Positions 5,531 through 5,631 of a stretch of DNA of 5,631 nucleotides are shown one piece after another (the first letter of the stretch is position 1; each line of letters begins with the position of its first letter). The notes under the pieces were generated by a model. The model was not told the DNA's origin and did no database searches. It worked only from the letters and a program-made list of their open reading frames with translations. The translations under genes were made by a program, and so were the position numbers. Source of the DNA: an uncultured Bacilli bacterium (GTDB taxonomy: Bacteria; Bacillota_I; Bacilli_A; RF39; UBA660); assembly GCA_944329505.1 (NCBI GenBank), contig CALVIJ010000062.1, positions 1 through 5,631 on the forward strand, written 5' to 3'.

Positions 5531-5582
5531 GATAATAAAAAAGAAGATTAAAGTGGATACTAGTACCTGTCAAGTACTCACT
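5531..5582 (-). terminator. Hairpin with T-rich tail, possible terminator of a gene off the right edge
   Basis: On the minus strand AGTGAGTACT (5573-5582) pairs at eight of ten positions with AGTATCCACT (5552-5561), and a T-rich tail with six consecutive Ts follows (5531-5551). A frame open from the right edge ends in TAG at 5581-5583, at the stem base, the same arrangement as the LamG and BspA genes, but only 16 residues are visible. The loop also contains TTGACA (5568-5573), 17 bases from a weak TAATCT (5545-5550), so it may instead be a minor promoter. No gene is seen in 5464-5580. Confidence 0.45.
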
Positions 5583-5631
5583 AAATAAAAAGATTAATTA
5601 ATTTGAATATTTTAGTCGATACTGTACTGGA

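Overview
The window is very AT-rich, densely packed and almost entirely leftward (minus strand). Genes carry GGAGG- or AGGTG-type ribosome binding sites, sigma-A-like promoters and short AT-rich hairpin-plus-T-tract terminators. Together with a SpoVID-like/YsxE-like spore-coat pair, this points to a low-GC, endospore-forming member of the Firmicutes (Bacilli), most likely one of the uncultured gut lineages near RF39/Mollicutes. That placement is an inference from protein style and composition. No rRNA, tRNA, CRISPR array, insertion sequence or phage gene is visible.

Layout from right to left, in the direction of transcription. At 5464-5631 there is no gene, only a hairpin with a T-rich tail and a possible second promoter. 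A strong promoter (5435-5463) drives a secreted or membrane-anchored LamG-fold protein (4540-5415), whose stop codon lies in its own terminator. Next comes a probable operon of three genes: a Mn-type superoxide dismutase (3871-4464), a miniature SpoVID-like coat morphogenesis protein with a C-terminal LysM domain (3168-3830), and a CotS/YsxE-family kinase-fold coat protein (2297-3178) that overlaps spoVID by 11 bases. Next is the only rightward gene, an unrecognised 57-residue two-helix membrane protein (2147-2320) missed by ordinary length cut-offs. It overlaps the end of the YsxE-like gene by 24 bases and shares a promoter region with the next leftward gene. Then follow a pilin-like/BspA-repeat surface protein (1563-2030), the GTPase Obg (226-1494) on its own promoter, and a terminator. 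At 1-160 lies a leftward promoter region for a gene off the left edge.

The most interesting signals are four. First, a 12-base G homopolymer (minus strand) lies exactly between a good -35 and a perfect -10 box at 121-151, the layout of a slippage-controlled (phase-variable) promoter. Second, the small rightward membrane protein is set against the surrounding transcription. Third, a superoxide dismutase is coupled to spore-coat assembly genes. Fourth, the YsxE-like protein has Asn where the catalytic Asp of this kinase fold is expected. The two surface proteins, one pilin-like with a BspA repeat and one LamG with a TasA-like leader, are further candidates for uncharacterised cell-surface biology.
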